DNA from: Ziziphus jujuba
Taxonomy: Eukaryota; Streptophyta; Magnoliopsida; Rosales; Rhamnaceae
Assembly: GCF_031755915.1 (NCBI RefSeq)
Contig: NC_083389.1
Coordinates: 13,447,001-13,511,000, forward strand
Direction: 5' to 3'
DNA: 64,000 nucleotides
The position numbers and the translations under genes were made by a program. A model generated the notes under the pieces. That model was given only the letters and a program-made list of their open reading frames with translations. It did not search any database and was not told the origin of the DNA. Within the stretch, counting starts at the first letter, position 1; every line of letters starts with the position of its first letter. This document shows positions 1 through 11,927 of the stretch, piece after piece.

Positions 1-511
1 TTTTATCTAAACATTTTGATAAGATAATATAGCAAAATGGACCTCTCATAAATGGATATTCAATAAATATTTTATAAAATTAATATACTTTATTTCATTA
101 TTATATAATATTGCACATCACTATAAATGATTGACTTGATACAGCATATGATTAATAGAAGCGGTAAACGATGACACAGCGCCACCGTTGTGTACAAGTT
201 TTTCCAGAATATAAATATATTTTTATTTGATCAATATGGGTTAAATTTATAATAGACTAAATAATAAATTTTATCTTTTTATCTAAACTTTTTTTAATTA
301 TTAGTTAATATTCATAATTTTATTTTTTGTGTTTAATTATTAAATAAGGGTCAAAATCATTGAAATTTTCAAAATTTAAACATCATTTTTTTATAATATA
401 TATGCATAATGTTATTCCACTTTATGCTGTTTTGCACAAAATTAAAGGAAACAGACGTAGAAACATATACTAGATAGTGTAGTTTTTACTCTGAGATAAA
501 GTGGCCCAATT
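1..511. other. intergenic, 3' flank of the subtilase
   Basis: AT-rich sequence lying downstream of the subtilase stop codon. It should include the 3' UTR and polyadenylation region of that gene. I see no other coding segment, RNA gene or repeat with defined ends here. Confidence 0.6.
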
Positions 512-2785
512 TCACACAAATGTAACAGATAATGGGCTTCTAACCGAATATTTATCGGAGACCCATTTCAAAAACCCTTGAGCAAACACTCGACCAGACT
601 TCCTGGCACCACTTTGCGGGATAAGCTTCACTGTGTACGTAGCCTTCTGGTTAACCTTACTGAATACTAGCTTTTCTGGTTTTACAATGATGCCTATTCC
701 TGGAGGCACAGACTTCTCCAAAGTGTAAGTTGATTTAGCCTCTCCAACATTTGTCACAGTCCTCGTCAAACTCACACTCTTAGACCTCAATAGCACAGAA
801 AATGAAGGATAATTCAGCTGTGCCTCCGCTATGATTTTCACTTCAGAACACTTAACTGAGCGATGTACAATGATCTCTACCTCTTTGTCTGTGTAGTTCA
901 ATCCACAAAGATAAGGAATGTAATCATCCGGCTCACTATCATAAACAAGCCCAGGATCATTTGCTTTATAAGGGTTCACATGGCCTGCACCGACGGCGAA
1001 GACATCTGCTGGGAAAGATGTTTCATCAACAATAGGCTTGCCGACATTGTTGACTGCGTCAGCGGTGGTCATGATGGCTGATTTAATGGCTGCAGGTGAC
1101 CAGTCTGGGTGAGAACTCTTGAGCAAAGCGGCAACGCCGCTTAGATGAGGGCAAGACATTGAAGTTCCTGTATCCATGTTGAATGTCGATTTTCTCATTG
1201 TGGAAATGTTACTGTGAGTGTGATCCACTGAAACAGGCCACGCAGCGAGGATGCTGACTCCGGGACCAATAATGTCCGGTTTCAAGATTCCAGGACTTGC
1301 CTTGCTTGGGCCTCTTGATGATATGGAAGCCACTGATGGAGCAATGGTTGATTTTCCTATCACAGTTCCTTTGAATAAGATTGTTGCTTTTGGATCTCGG
1401 GTCGAATTTATATAGGCCTTGATCTTCAATCCGGATTCATAACTCACATGAGTTGCAGGAAGAATATGAGGGTCCGCCAAGATGCTATAACCATCACGCT
1501 TTTCGTTCATGAGAATCATAGCAACACCACCTGCATTTTTCACTTCTTCTCCTTTTGCAATTCTTGGTATCATCCCACCTCTCTCGCACAACACTATTTT
1601 CCCTTTCACATCGGTGTTGCTCAAAGATCCCCTGTCGCAAAGAGCAGCAGATATGTTCCACTTCGAACCAGGATAGACAAGAGGTATCAATTTGGGATTG
1701 AAAGTTTTAGGTTGGAAAAGTGATTCGCCATCAAATTCCGCTCCATTTCCAAGCTTTGCAGTTGCTTTTATGGTTCTGTCAATGGTGCTTGCTCCAACAG
1801 TTAGAAGCCAAGGAGCTTCATTGGATAAAGTTTTATATTCAGGACCTGCATTCCCTGCTGAACAGCTTACAAAAATTCCCTTTTGGATTGAGGTGAACGC
1901 AGCCAATCCGATTGTATCTTTATAGAAAGGTGTTTGCTGGACTTTGCCATCGCCCAAGGAGATGGACAGAACATCCACACCATCTTCAACAGCAGCATCA
2001 ATTGCAGCCAAAATGTCAGTCTCTTTACAACTTCTCTCGGCACAAGCTTTGTAAATGGCCAAATGAGCATGAGGAGCAATGCCAACTGCTGTGCCTTGAG
2101 CATTTCCAAACACATTGGCTCCTTTCACAAAGTTTCCAGCAGCTGTGCTTGCTGTGTGGCTTCCATGGCCTTCCTTGTCATATGGTGGCTCAGATGTATT
2201 GGAACTTCGTAAACCTCTTGCCCCAATTAGCTTGTTATTACACTCTGTCTTTTTGAATTCACATTTGCCTTTCCATTTAGCCGGTGGAGGAGGAACACCA
2301 TCGTCGCTAAACGAAGGATGATCAGGAAAAGCTCCAGTGTCCACAACGCCAATTATCACACCCTTGCCATAATTTGAATCATCCTTCCAAAATCCCAATC
2401 CTCGGTTTATGGTTAAACCCAAGAAGTTGGGAGTATGAGTAGTATGTAAAGGGAATATCCTTTCAGGTTGAGCAGAAAGAAAGCCTTCCATTTCTTCCAT
2501 GGCTTTCACTTGGTCTGCTGTCAATCTTGCTGCAAAACCAGCGACCACATTTCTATATGCGTAGAGTATTTGAGGCTGTTGGTTTGAGTTTGTGGCTATA
2601 GTTGCTGTTGATGTTAAAAACGTTTGATACCAATTCTGCAACGAAACTCCAGCCGCTGGCTTCTTGGTGAAAACGATGAAAGTTTGATAGTTGCTTTGCT
2701 CTTGTAATCCTTCATCAGCCGTTGCTTGTAATGAACAATTACGAAGGAAAAGTAGTTGAAGGAAAAATATGGTAATTTTCAACAT
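512..2785 (-). CDS. subtilisin-like serine protease (plant SBT1-type subtilase)
   Basis: Intact single-exon gene for a 757-residue secreted peptidase of family S8, the usual length for plant subtilases, many of which lack introns. A hydrophobic signal peptide (residues 1 to about 22) is followed by an inhibitor I9 prodomain (about 34-114), then the catalytic domain. The triad is visible: Asp149 in VVDTG, His207 in GHGSHTAST, Ser542 in [11 protein letters not shown], with the oxyanion Asn312 in SAGNAGP. A protease-associated domain is inserted at about 360-470, and a C-terminal fibronectin-III-like domain (about 650-755) contains the RTVTNVG motif. The His box reads GHGSH rather than the usual GHGTH, a conservative change. 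Expected to be exported to the cell wall and activated by self-removal of the prodomain. The substrate cannot be told from sequence. The ATG is the only Met placed just before the signal peptide. Confidence 0.96.
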   Translation of the reverse strand: MLKITIFFLQLLFLRNCSLQATADEGLQEQSNYQTFIVFTKKPAAGVSLQNWYQTFLTSTATIATNSNQQPQILYAYRNVVAGFAARLTADQVKAMEEMEGFLSAQPERIFPLHTTHTPNFLGLTINRGLGFWKDDSNYGKGVIIGVVDTGAFPDHPSFSDDGVPPPPAKWKGKCEFKKTECNNKLIGARGLRSSNTSEPPYDKEGHGSHTASTAAGNFVKGANVFGNAQGTAVGIAPHAHLAIYKACAERSCKETDILAAIDAAVEDGVDVLSISLGDGKVQQTPFYKDTIGLAAFTSIQKGIFVSCSAGNAGPEYKTLSNEAPWLLTVGASTIDRTIKATAKLGNGAEFDGESLFQPKTFNPKLIPLVYPGSKWNISAALCDRGSLSNTDVKGKIVLCERGGMIPRIAKGEEVKNAGGVAMILMNEKRDGYSILADPHILPATHVSYESGLKIKAYINSTRDPKATILFKGTVIGKSTIAPSVASISSRGPSKASPGILKPDIIGPGVSILAAWPVSVDHTHSNISTMRKSTFNMDTGTSMSCPHLSGVAALLKSSHPDWSPAAIKSAIMTTADAVNNVGKPIVDETSFPADVFAVGAGHVNPYKANDPGLVYDSEPDDYIPYLCGLNYTDKEVEIIVHRSVKCSEVKIIAEAQLNYPSFSVLLRSKSVSLTRTVTNVGEAKSTYTLEKSVPPGIGIIVKPEKLVFSKVNQKATYTVKLIPQSGARKSGRVFAQGFLKWVSDKYSVRSPLSVTFV

Positions 2786-2855
2786 CTTTTAAGAACTTGA
2801 TGAACATGCACGCAAGTGCTTTAATTGTTCTATCATGTGTTTCAAGCTCACAACA

Positions 2856-2856
2856 T

Positions 2857-2896
<40 letters not shown>

Positions 2897-2897
2897 G
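2856..2897. repeat. compound (AC)n(AT)n microsatellite in the subtilase upstream region
   Basis: A run of AC dinucleotides passes directly into AT dinucleotides, about 70 bp upstream of the subtilase ATG, so it probably lies in the promoter or 5' UTR. Such tracts vary in length between individuals. Confidence 0.85.
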
Positions 2898-3442
2898 ATG
2901 GAGTAGTAGCTGCTAGAACCCTAGAAGGGAATTTAGATTATGATTGCTTGGATAAAAAGGAAATGTATATACTACAATATGAATTCATAAACAAAATAAA
3001 CAAAAAATAATGGAAGGCACATATGATGAATCATTGTTTTCCTTGTCTCATCAAAACATTGTGGTGTGGCTGTTTATCTCATCATAACCAAAGCATTATC
3101 TTTATTCGGTGGAGCTATACATATACTGGATAGTGGGCTAAATATTTTATCATTTTTTGGTTATTCATTAAAAATTTACGTAGTATTTGGCTTACAAAGA
3201 TCATAAGATTGTTGAAGAGATTTTTAAAAGATATATATATATATATATATTTAGTAATTTTACGTACGTATAAAAGAGAGAGACAGCTTTCTGGGGTTGG
3301 TTGCTGGGAATTCTTAGGATATATAATTAATTAACAGCTACTTCATATGTATAAATGATTGAGCTTATGGATCTTGGTTTTGCTTTGAACTTTGCTTCGT
3401 TTGAGAAATGGAACAAGTGGTTTGTCAAGGCTATACAATTAC

Positions 3443-3489
<47 letters not shown>

Positions 3490-4080
3490 ATTGTATAGCA
3501 TTTGAACGCTGCTTTTTTTTCTTTTTCTTTTTTCTAGGAAGATATCTTGTTTAATTGGGTGCATGGTTTCAAGGAATATAAACCAGACTGCTTATCATGA
3601 CAAATTAGATACTATATTAAGTTATAATGGGAAGTCGGATTTATATTCTAATTAATTTTCTGATGCTAGCTAAATTTTTGTTTGGAGGATTGTTGTCGTT
3701 ATTTAATTAGATATATGGCTAGTTGAAAGTAGGCGTTTTTCTAATTTTTGCACTTCTTTGGTTTTTGTTCTTATTTCTGTTTTCTTTCAGTGAAATGAAA
3801 TGTTCTGTCTTTCTTTTTTTCTTTTTCTTGAAGAAAATAAAAGAAAAGATTAACATATCCATATAACTTTGTTTCCCGTATTGGCTTGAAGGGGTTCTAC
3901 ATTTAACTTTGAGCTGTCATTCCAGCCTTACATGTAGATTTGATTGTTTTATGATCATCAGTGTAGCAGAAAGATTTTGTTTTGAAAAATCAAAATGATA
4001 TATATATATATATATATAATATTTCATTTTGCTGAAGAGGACGATTAGCTGTGAGGATGTCTAAAAATATAAGAAAAATT
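2898..4080. other. AT-rich intergenic region with AT microsatellites
   Basis: No ORF with recognisable coding character. AT dinucleotide tracts occur near 3231-3250, 3448-3486 and 4000-4018. The middle one is the centre of a palindrome annotated separately. The proximal part should contain the subtilase promoter, but no motif is clear enough to call. Confidence 0.6.
3430..3499. repeat. palindrome: 17-bp inverted arms around an AT microsatellite
   Basis: The left arm starts GCTATACAATTACATAT at 3430 and the right arm ends with its exact complement at 3499. The roughly 36 bp between them is almost pure AT repeat. The DNA or transcript could fold into a long hairpin. Confidence 0.85.
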
Positions 4081-4083
4081 TAA

Positions 4084-4517
4084 AAGGTGTATTCAATTTA
4101 AAATTTAATGGATTTAAAATGAGTTATAAACTTTAAAAGATTTGATGGATTGTTATGAAATCTTATAGAGTTCATAAAACATTTATAAAAATCCAATGAA
4201 ATCTTGAAGTGAAGATTGGATTTCGTATTTACAATTTTCTTCACAATTTTATTTTAAAATCCTTTCAAATATATTAAAATTCAATATTTTTTAAAATCTT
4301 TTAAAATTAATGACCTTTTGAATACCTATAGATTTTAAAAGAATTTTATAAAATTATAATTGAATACACCTATATTTTAATGGACTTTTATAAAATTTAT
4401 TAAAATTTGAATTGAATATAATTAAATTTATATAGATTCCTTTAAAATTTCAATCAGATATCTCTAAATTTTTAAATATTTTTAAATTCTTTTAAATTTT
4501 AAATTGAATACACCCCC
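4084..4517. mobile_element. MITE-like element with GGTGTATTCAATT terminal inverted repeats
   Basis: The left end begins AGGTGTATTCAATTTAAAAT and the right end is AATTGAATACACCCCC, giving inverted repeats of about 23 bp. TAA trinucleotides flank both sides (4081-4083 and 4518-4520), as expected for a Tourist/Harbinger-type 3-bp target duplication. The interior is AT-rich with no ORF. A further inward-facing copy of the terminal motif at about 4358-4370 suggests a nested or compound structure. The superfamily is an inference from the TAA flanks only. Confidence 0.7.
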
Positions 4518-4597
4518 TAAATGTTTATCCTTAGAAACATAAATCTGTAAATTTATTTATGCATCTATCTTTTTAAAAACAAGGCATTGTTCATCTA

Positions 4598-4611
4598 CTA
4601 TAGCATGTTTA

Positions 4612-4643
<32 letters not shown>

Positions 4644-4940
4644 CTTACGAATGAATGAAAACAGATTTATCATCGAGATGTAGGATTTGATTCTTTGTAT
4701 AGAGGTGATGAGAATTTTATTCATTTTACACTCATATTATTATAACGTTGTGAATTTGAAACACATCTCTTCTTTATTTAGAATAGTAATTATGGCAAGT
4801 GGGAAAAGAAAAAAAATCCACTTGAATATAACCTATTAGCTGGAAGTTTAGTGTTAGTTTTAATTATTTATTTTTCTTGGGATTCAAATTTCTTTGATGT
4901 AATTATTTGCTTATCAGTCTTCCTATAGCATGTTTATATA

Positions 4941-4979
<39 letters not shown>

Positions 4980-5266
4980 TTGCGAATGAATGAAAATAGA
5001 TTTATCCTCGAGATGTAGGATTTGATTCTTTGTATAGAGGTGATGAGAATTTTATTCATTTACACTCATATTATTATAACCTTATGAATTTGAAACACAT
5101 CTCTTCTTTATTTAGAATAGTAATTATGGGTAATTTGATTGGGAAAAAAAAAAAATCAAATCCACTTGAATATAACCTGTTAGTGGAAGTTTAGTGTTAT
5201 TTTTAATTATTTACTTTTGTTGGGATTCAAATTTCTCTGATGTGATTATTTGCTTATTAGTCTTCC
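4598..5266. repeat. 325-bp tandem direct duplication (two copies)
   Basis: Copy 1 (4598-4922) and copy 2 (4923 to about 5266) are nearly identical across their whole length. Each begins CTATAGCATGTTTAT, runs through an AT microsatellite and a shared block containing GAGATGTAGGATTTGATTC, and ends GCTTAT[C/T]AGTCTTCC. Differences are single bases, microsatellite length and a small insertion in copy 2. Non-coding. Confidence 0.9.
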
Positions 5267-7029
5267 AGGGCGACTGAGCTCATTGCAATTTTGTTGATCA
5301 TAATTATGAGTTAGCGATTTGAACTGTTGGAAGTGGAACTCAGCATGCTGAAAAGTATATGGTCAAAATATCCGAGTGTAAAAGAAAATGGTAAGGTTGC
5401 GAAATCAAGGTGTCTTAAGTAGAGGGGTCTCACTAATCCCGCTAAACTTGAAGCACGATTTCCATTTTGCAAAGTAATTATTGGTGTTTTAGGAAGTGCT
5501 AGTTATCATGTTAAAAGGTTATGATGCTAATTTTAAGAAAACAATGATTTTTTTTTTCCCCTTCAGTAACACTTCAAAATTTACCAGAAATATTTCAGAT
5601 AGTTATTTTGTGATTTTTTTTTTTTTTTTAATAATTCTTTTGGTAAAAAAGCACTAGAAGTGATTGTCAACTTGGGAAGCACTTTGTTCGAACACCTTGA
5701 CGTGTGGGATACATCCGCACATTCTGAATCCATGGCTTACTTCATCATCCGGCCCACAAAGTACCATGTTAAGTACCATTTTCACTAAAAGTTCAAACTT
5801 GTAGGATGGAACCTATTCACACACTAATTTAATTTTATTCAAATCTTCGTATTGCAATATTGATATTTTACGCACCTAATACATTTTTGCTTTTATTTTT
5901 ATTTTTTAGTGTAACCAAGATATTTTGATTTTGTTGTTTTGTATGGTTTCCATTTCATTTTGTGTTTCTAGTAATTATCAAACCATAAATATATATATTT
6001 ATCAAAAAAATAATAGTGTTAAAGGTTGTCAAAATATCACCAATTTATTTAATAAATGACTTTCAAAAAAATTATTTACTAATGAAGTAATATTTAATTA
6101 ATTTATTTTTTATTTACTTATTCATAAATTATATTAATATATTAATCAATAATATTTTAAAATGTATTGTTTAATAAATAAATTTTGTGCATATTTTACT
6201 ACATTTAAAATTATTAAAAAAAAATAGCTATAAAATCAATGCTAATAGACTAGAATGTGAAATTACAACATTACAATTAAAATGTATAATTGTGCTTTCG
6301 TAATATTTATGTCTACAGATTGACAGATTATGGACTTACAATATAATGGAATTACAAATTTACGCTTTCCTATATTCCTTTCCTAGCTACAATTAACTTT
6401 TCTATACACTCCAATTGTTGCTACACGGCACAGAGGACTGACGGATTTGCTTCAATGTTGGAGGAAGACGTTGCTTTGTGGCATTAAAATCTTCTGTTTT
6501 TATGGTTGTGATTTTATTTTTATGTAATTAGTGATAAAAATCTCATTTCATTTTAAAAACTATATTTCATAAAAAAATTATTTATTTTATTTTTTAAAAT
6601 ATTTTTAAATCAAAATATATATATCATGAAACAAAGTTCACCCATGCCATTTATTCGCGTGCCCAAATACTACTTTTTAATTAATCTAGTAGGTCTTAAG
6701 CTCTTGCTTCCTTTTTAGGGTTTTAGCTTCTGCTCACTTTCTTGATCTTTATTCTCACCTCTCTAGCTAGCCAATCACAAGCTGCCATGAAAAACAATAA
6801 GGGAAACTTCAACATGTCCACCAAATTACTAACGAAGTAGCAGCACCAAGCAGAGCAACAAGATAAAGCTGCTGAAGATATGCTCTTAGTGTCTGTTTAG
6901 GACACCACTAATTAATGCCCTTGTGTAATTATTTTGTTTCCTTGAATTTGTTATGTTGAAATATTTAATGCAGAGAAAGGAGTGCCTGAATATGATCTGC
7001 CTCTATGCAACTGGATGTTGTGGTACAAA
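5267..7029. other. intergenic, no gene seen
   Basis: AT-rich, with poly(T) near 5610-5630. At 6787-6900 a short gene-like stretch begins ATG AAA AAC AAT and is interrupted by a TAG after 17 codons. A possible second exon follows a splice-acceptor-like CAG near 6974 and is then cut off by the copia LTR. I do not recognise it and do not call it a gene. Confidence 0.4.
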
Positions 7030-7502
7030 TCGAAAATAAGTACAGTAATTGGTAACAAGCGGAAGATTATTTTAAATGGGGGCTTGAGTATTGAAACTGA
7101 TAGTGAAGTGAAGAAGGCTAAATTTAAATAAAGGGTATTTTTATGAAAGAAGGACAGATGGACCGAAAGTGTAATTGGGAAAAGTCATGATTTACTTATA
7201 CTATTGCACTTAATGGCTTCGTTTGCCTTAGTGTTCAAGCCTGTATGTAGACATCAAATGGTTCGTCACCATGAAAGATCTAGGCACTGCAGACTTGCAT
7301 CTTGTCACTAATTTTTAGCTTTCTAGAAAACACCTACTGATAATATCTTTAGAGCCACAAATATTTACTTAACGACAAAGTATTGGTTTCTAGAGATTTC
7401 TGTTTTTATCTAACCTCAAGTTTCAGTGATGTCTACAAGTTACTTCAAGACAACAAAGTATTTCAATGGTCTCCTAATATTATTAATTAATTATTTTTAA
7501 CA
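7030..7502 (-). repeat. copia 3' LTR (left copy)
   Basis: Shares blocks with the right LTR in the same order: AATTGGTAACAAGCGGAAG, AAAGGGTATTTTTATGAAAG, TTTTAGCTTTCTAGAAAACA, AGAGATTTCTGTTTTTAT and the terminal AATTATTTTTAACA. The end at 7502 is fixed by the adjacent PPT; the start is approximate. It is about 200 bp shorter than the right LTR. Confidence 0.75.
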
Positions 7503-10439
7503 CTCCTCTTAATTTTTAATTTTAAGAAAGGTTTTGAAATCTTCAAATTTTTCTGTTGTTGCCGATTTTGTAAGCTTATCAGCTAGTTGCTCATTTGTAG
7601 TGATGAATTCAAATTGGATTCTTCTTTTTCGATCAAATAAATGAAGAAGTGGTGTAAAAATTAATGTGCTTTGTCCATCTTTGGAATATTGGATTTTTTA
7701 TCATTTGCAATTGCAAATATATTGTCGCATTTGATAATTTTTGAAGCAGTTTCTTCGTATTGTATATTTGATAAAATCTTTCTGAATCAACTGCTTTATA
7801 TGTTGCATATGTAACTGATATATATTTTACTTCTACTGCAAATAATGCAATGATCCTTTGCTTTTTTAATGACTAGGAAATTGCCTTTGTCCTAAGCAAA
7901 ATAAATATCCAAAGGTGTTTTTGTGGTCATCTATTGAGCCTACCCAATCACTATTTGTGTATCTAATGAGCATGTTTGCTTTTTTTGCATATTTAATTCC
8001 AAACTTTTTGATACTTTGTAGATAGTGAAGAATTTTCTTTGTTAAAATCTAGTGATTTTTATATGGTCCATGTATGAATACAGAAATGTAATGTACACCA
8101 AAAATAATATCTGGTCTAGTATTTATTAGATAAATCAAGCATTCAACTAGAGTTTTGTATATTTTGTATCAAGTTTCTCTACAACATAGTCCTTCCCAAT
8201 TTCTAATTTAATGCCATTAGCATAGACACTTATTTGCAATCATTCATGCGAAACTGTTTAAGATGATCATCTAAATATTCTTCTTGAGAAATAAATATTT
8301 CTCTTTGTTCTTGTTGAACTTAAATGCTAAAAAAATATTTCATCAAGTCAAGATTTATCATCATTGTACTTTTTTAAATTCTTCCACCATTTTTTGGCTA
8401 GTACCCGTATAAATCTAATCATCAACATATACAAGCATACAATGAGAATATCTTGCATACATTCTCTTTTGACAAATAAGAAAGGCTTGCTTAAACTCCG
8501 TTGAAATACATTTTGTCAAAAATATAAATCAATTTTGTTGTTCCAGACTGTGGTGCTTGCTTTGGTCCATATAATCCATTTTTAACCACGCAACTTTGTT
8601 TTCTTTTTTGTAATCCAAAGATTACTCCTCATATACTTCATCTTTGAGTTTGCCATTTAAAAAGGCAGATTTGATATCAAATTGATAATCTGGCACCTTC
8701 ATTTGGGTAGTTGATGTTAAAACAATTCTAGCAGTTTTCATTCAAGCAATTGGTGCAAATGTCATGTTGAAGTTAATTCTTGACATTGTAAATAACTTTT
8801 GTCAACTAGCTGTGCTTTGTATTCTAAATTGTTCCATATTTTTTGTATTTGGTTTTGTAAACCTTTTTGAGCCAATAACGTATTTGCCTTCAGGTATATA
8901 AATCAAATCCTATTTATTGTTTTCTTCAATGAAAATCCTATTTATTGTTTTCTTCAATGATTTGCAATTTCTTCATTTCTTTAATCCGAATATCTTTCTT
9001 TGCAGCTTCTTCAAAATTTTAAAATGAAAATGCCATGTTAATAGATTCGTAAATTTCTTTGACTAAGCATACCTTCTTGGTGGTAATCCATCATCCAAAA
9101 ATATATCCACTATTTGGAATGTGCTTGAAACTTCTTGATACCTTGTGCTTAGAGTTGAGTCGTAGACTGACTAAGGATTTGACGAGTGTTTGCTCAACTC
9201 CATTTACAGATTTGTCAAAGATAACATTTTTATAAGTTACCAATTTATTTGTTTTTAGATTACATAATCGGTAACCTTTTTACTTACTACTACAACTAAT
9301 GAATATATATATTTTTTTTTTCCTTTTTCCTGAAATTTTTCTTGTATTGTGAAGGAACATATACATAAACTATGTATCCAAATACTCTTAAAAATTGTAC
9401 TAAAACCTTCATTTGTACCATGTTTCATATGGAGTTTTATTCATAACTTTTGTAGTAGATCTATTCTAGATGTAGATAGAAGTGTTGGATGCTTCCATCC
9501 AATAGTTGTTTAGAAAGCATTTCTCCTTTAAAGTGCTTCTGTTATTTTTGCAATTGGTATATTTTTACATTTCACTACTCCATTTTGCTGTAGAATATGA
9601 CAACCGGTGAGTTGTCTTTGAATTTTGTTTTTCTTGTAATAATCCTTTAAGGGTTTATAGATGAGTTCTCCACCACAATTTATTCAGAATGTCTCTAGTG
9701 ATTTACCAATATGCTTTTCTACAAGTGCTTTAAGTTGCTGGAAGATCGAATAAACTTTTGACTTTTCTTTAAAAATATATATCTTCATCATTCATTTATA
9801 GTCATTAACAAATAAAAGGAAATATTTTTTTCTCCATTCAATGATGAAATTTGAGTTGGTCCACAATATGAAAATATACCAACTCTACATTTGCTCTCCA
9901 AACATTTTTAAAAAATGACAATCTGTATATATATATGTATATTTTTTTTTTTTCCATAGATACATCCCTCACAAATTTTATTTATATGGATAATAGAAAA
10001 AGAACAAGAATGAACAAAAAATTTAATGCATTATTTGCAAAAGATATGGATATGAGTCAAAAAGATTATCATTTCAGATGCATTAAATGCAAAATCTCTA
10101 ATCATTTATAAAATAGATTATTGCTATAAAAACATTAAAAAAATATATGAAATTACTGTTCTAAAAAGCTGAAAGAAAATCAAATATGTTATTCATGTCT
10201 GTTAAACAAGAACAAAAAAACATTTGATACTCAAATAATAATTGCACCGATTTTGTAAACAGGTTATCGACAACTTCTTGTGAAGATTGATGAAAGTTTT
10301 TCATCCAAAGTAAAATATGGAGATTAAAAATTGCATGAGATGAAAGGAAAATAAGTAATTACAGTAAACTCCAAAAATAGATGACTGAAAATAAGGAAGG
10401 ATTAGAGCAAGCTATTTTAGCATAAGGCTCTACTACCAA

Positions 10440-11113
10440 AATTCTTGAATAATTGGTTACAAGCGAAAGCTCATTTTAAATGGAAGATTGGATATATGTC
10501 TGATAGTGAAGGAGGCATTGCAACAAATGTCATTTAATTATAGCATTTTTTTTAAAATGCTATTGCTAATATAAAATAATAGTATTTTTACTTCCCTTTA
10601 TATGGTTTTAAAATTAATCTAGGATAAATTTACATAAAGGGTATTTTTATAAAAGGCGAACAGAGAGTGAAATTGGAAGGAGCAATGATTTACTTCTACT
10701 TTGGCATTTAGTGGTTTAGTTGACTAGATACAACCGACATACATTTTGTGGCTAAATTTTAGCTTTCTAGAAAACACCTACTGACAATTTCTTTACTGCG
10801 ACAAATATTAATTTTTTTTATTTTTTTTAGTAATTATCGACATTGCTATATGTCACATTCAAACTTGAATAGGAATTTTGATAATTATTGGTATTGTTGT
10901 TTATCACATTCGAATATGAATAGAGATAAATAAAGAAGCATGGCAGTTATCAATTCGACTGCGACCTCGGCCTTTACTTGATGACCAAGTGTACGGTAAT
11001 AGAGATTTCTACTTTTATCCAACATCAGGTTCTAGAGATGTCTAAAAGTTACCTTACTTTAAAACAAGAAGGCTTCCAGTAGTCCTAAAATTACTAATTA
11101 ATTATTTTTAACA
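10440..11113 (-). repeat. copia 5' LTR (right copy)
   Basis: Right-hand counterpart of the LTR at 7030-7502, about 670 bp. The extra length lies in blocks near 10520-10620 and 10800-10990 that are absent from the left copy. The inner edge is set by the PBS-like sequence at 10426-10438 and the outer edge by AATTATTTTTAACA at 11113. The divergence between the two LTRs indicates an old insertion. I could not recognise an intact 5-bp target duplication. Confidence 0.72.
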
Positions 11114-11239
11114 GATAGTACATATATCAGTGTCATCTTCAAAATCGTAAATCAAAGTTCGAGTATCAATCAAAATGTTAATAGTTTAAAATATGAAAAT
11201 ATTTATAAAAATATTATTGATTTTTGATATAAATAATAA

Positions 11240-11505
11240 AAAATAATAACCACTGAAGCTGGCTTTTCATAAGCTACAGAATATTCAGAAACCGAAACCA
11301 TGACTCCATCGTCGGTTCGGAGCTGCTTTTTAATGCTCCGTTTCAAATGGAAGTCGATCTTAATGTTAGAATACAACTTGGTTAAGTTTCCGTGAACTCT
11401 TACATTCACAGCCATTGACCAGACAATGACAGAGAAAATATGGAGAACATGTAGAAGAATGAAAATGTGGTCTTCAGTGAAAAGAGAATCCGAGGCCAAA
11501 TCCAA
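11240..11505 (-). pseudogene. unrecognised gene-like fragment
   Basis: This stretch is richer in GC and codon-like compared with its AT-rich surroundings. The minus-strand translation is open for about 90 codons and contains plausible hydrophobic (HIFILLHVLHIFSVIVW) and charged (KKQLRTDDGVMVSVSEY) segments. It ends abruptly in AT-rich sequence and has no clear start or splice context. I do not recognise the family. It could be an exon remnant, a captured fragment or a chance ORF. It sits about 130 bp outside the copia LTR. Confidence 0.25.
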
Positions 11506-11927
11506 TTAGGCGTAGGATTCTACTTTCAGCAGACTTTTTCATCCAACTACGAATTTTGTGACTACAAATAAAAACAGTTACAAACCCAAAATCCCAAACC
11601 GAGAATGGGAAAGTACTAGTCTATTCCTTTTAAACTTCTGCCTTCTTCACAGTATCTAGAACGTTACATAGATCCAGACGTAATTTAAAAATTAAAATCA
11701 GAGAGGGAAAAATAAACAGAAGGGAGAAAGGAGAAAAAAAAAAAAAAAACAGCAATATGTTCAAAAATATCAAAAATTATCCGAATTCTCATAAAGACAG
11801 TAATAACAAACTACCCTAATCTTTGAGCTTGAAGCCCTTGGTGTTAAATTGGACCAACTTACGTCTCTCATTACACCAAAAATTGTCAGGGAGCTATTGC
11901 ATGTTTAAACCATGATGTCTAATAAGA

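Larger units (their letters stand above)
7030..11113 (-). mobile_element. degenerate Ty1/copia LTR retrotransposon, mostly lacking gag
   Basis: The element reads on the minus strand. Translated fragments with stops and frameshifts appear in the usual copia order: pre-integrase zinc-finger remnant (CEGCIYGK, about 9960), integrase core (QQNGVV, about 9580), reverse transcriptase (GLYGPKQAP near 8570 and YVDD at 8418-8429, with a stop immediately after YVDD) and RNase H ending in ADKLTKSATTEKFEDF (about 7540-7600). Two diverged LTR copies flank it, each ending AATTATTTTTAACA on the plus strand. A purine-rich PPT (AAGAGGAG on the minus strand) abuts the 3' LTR at 7503-7513, and a PBS-like TGGTAGTAGAGCC lies at 10426-10438, close to the initiator-Met tRNA PBS. 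Only about 0.4 kb separates the PBS from the integrase region, so gag and protease are lost. Confidence 0.88.

Noticed and set aside
863..2321. Several open frames on the plus strand and in another minus frame across the subtilase
   Set aside because: They are shadows of the intact 757-codon subtilase frame and have no domain or splice context.
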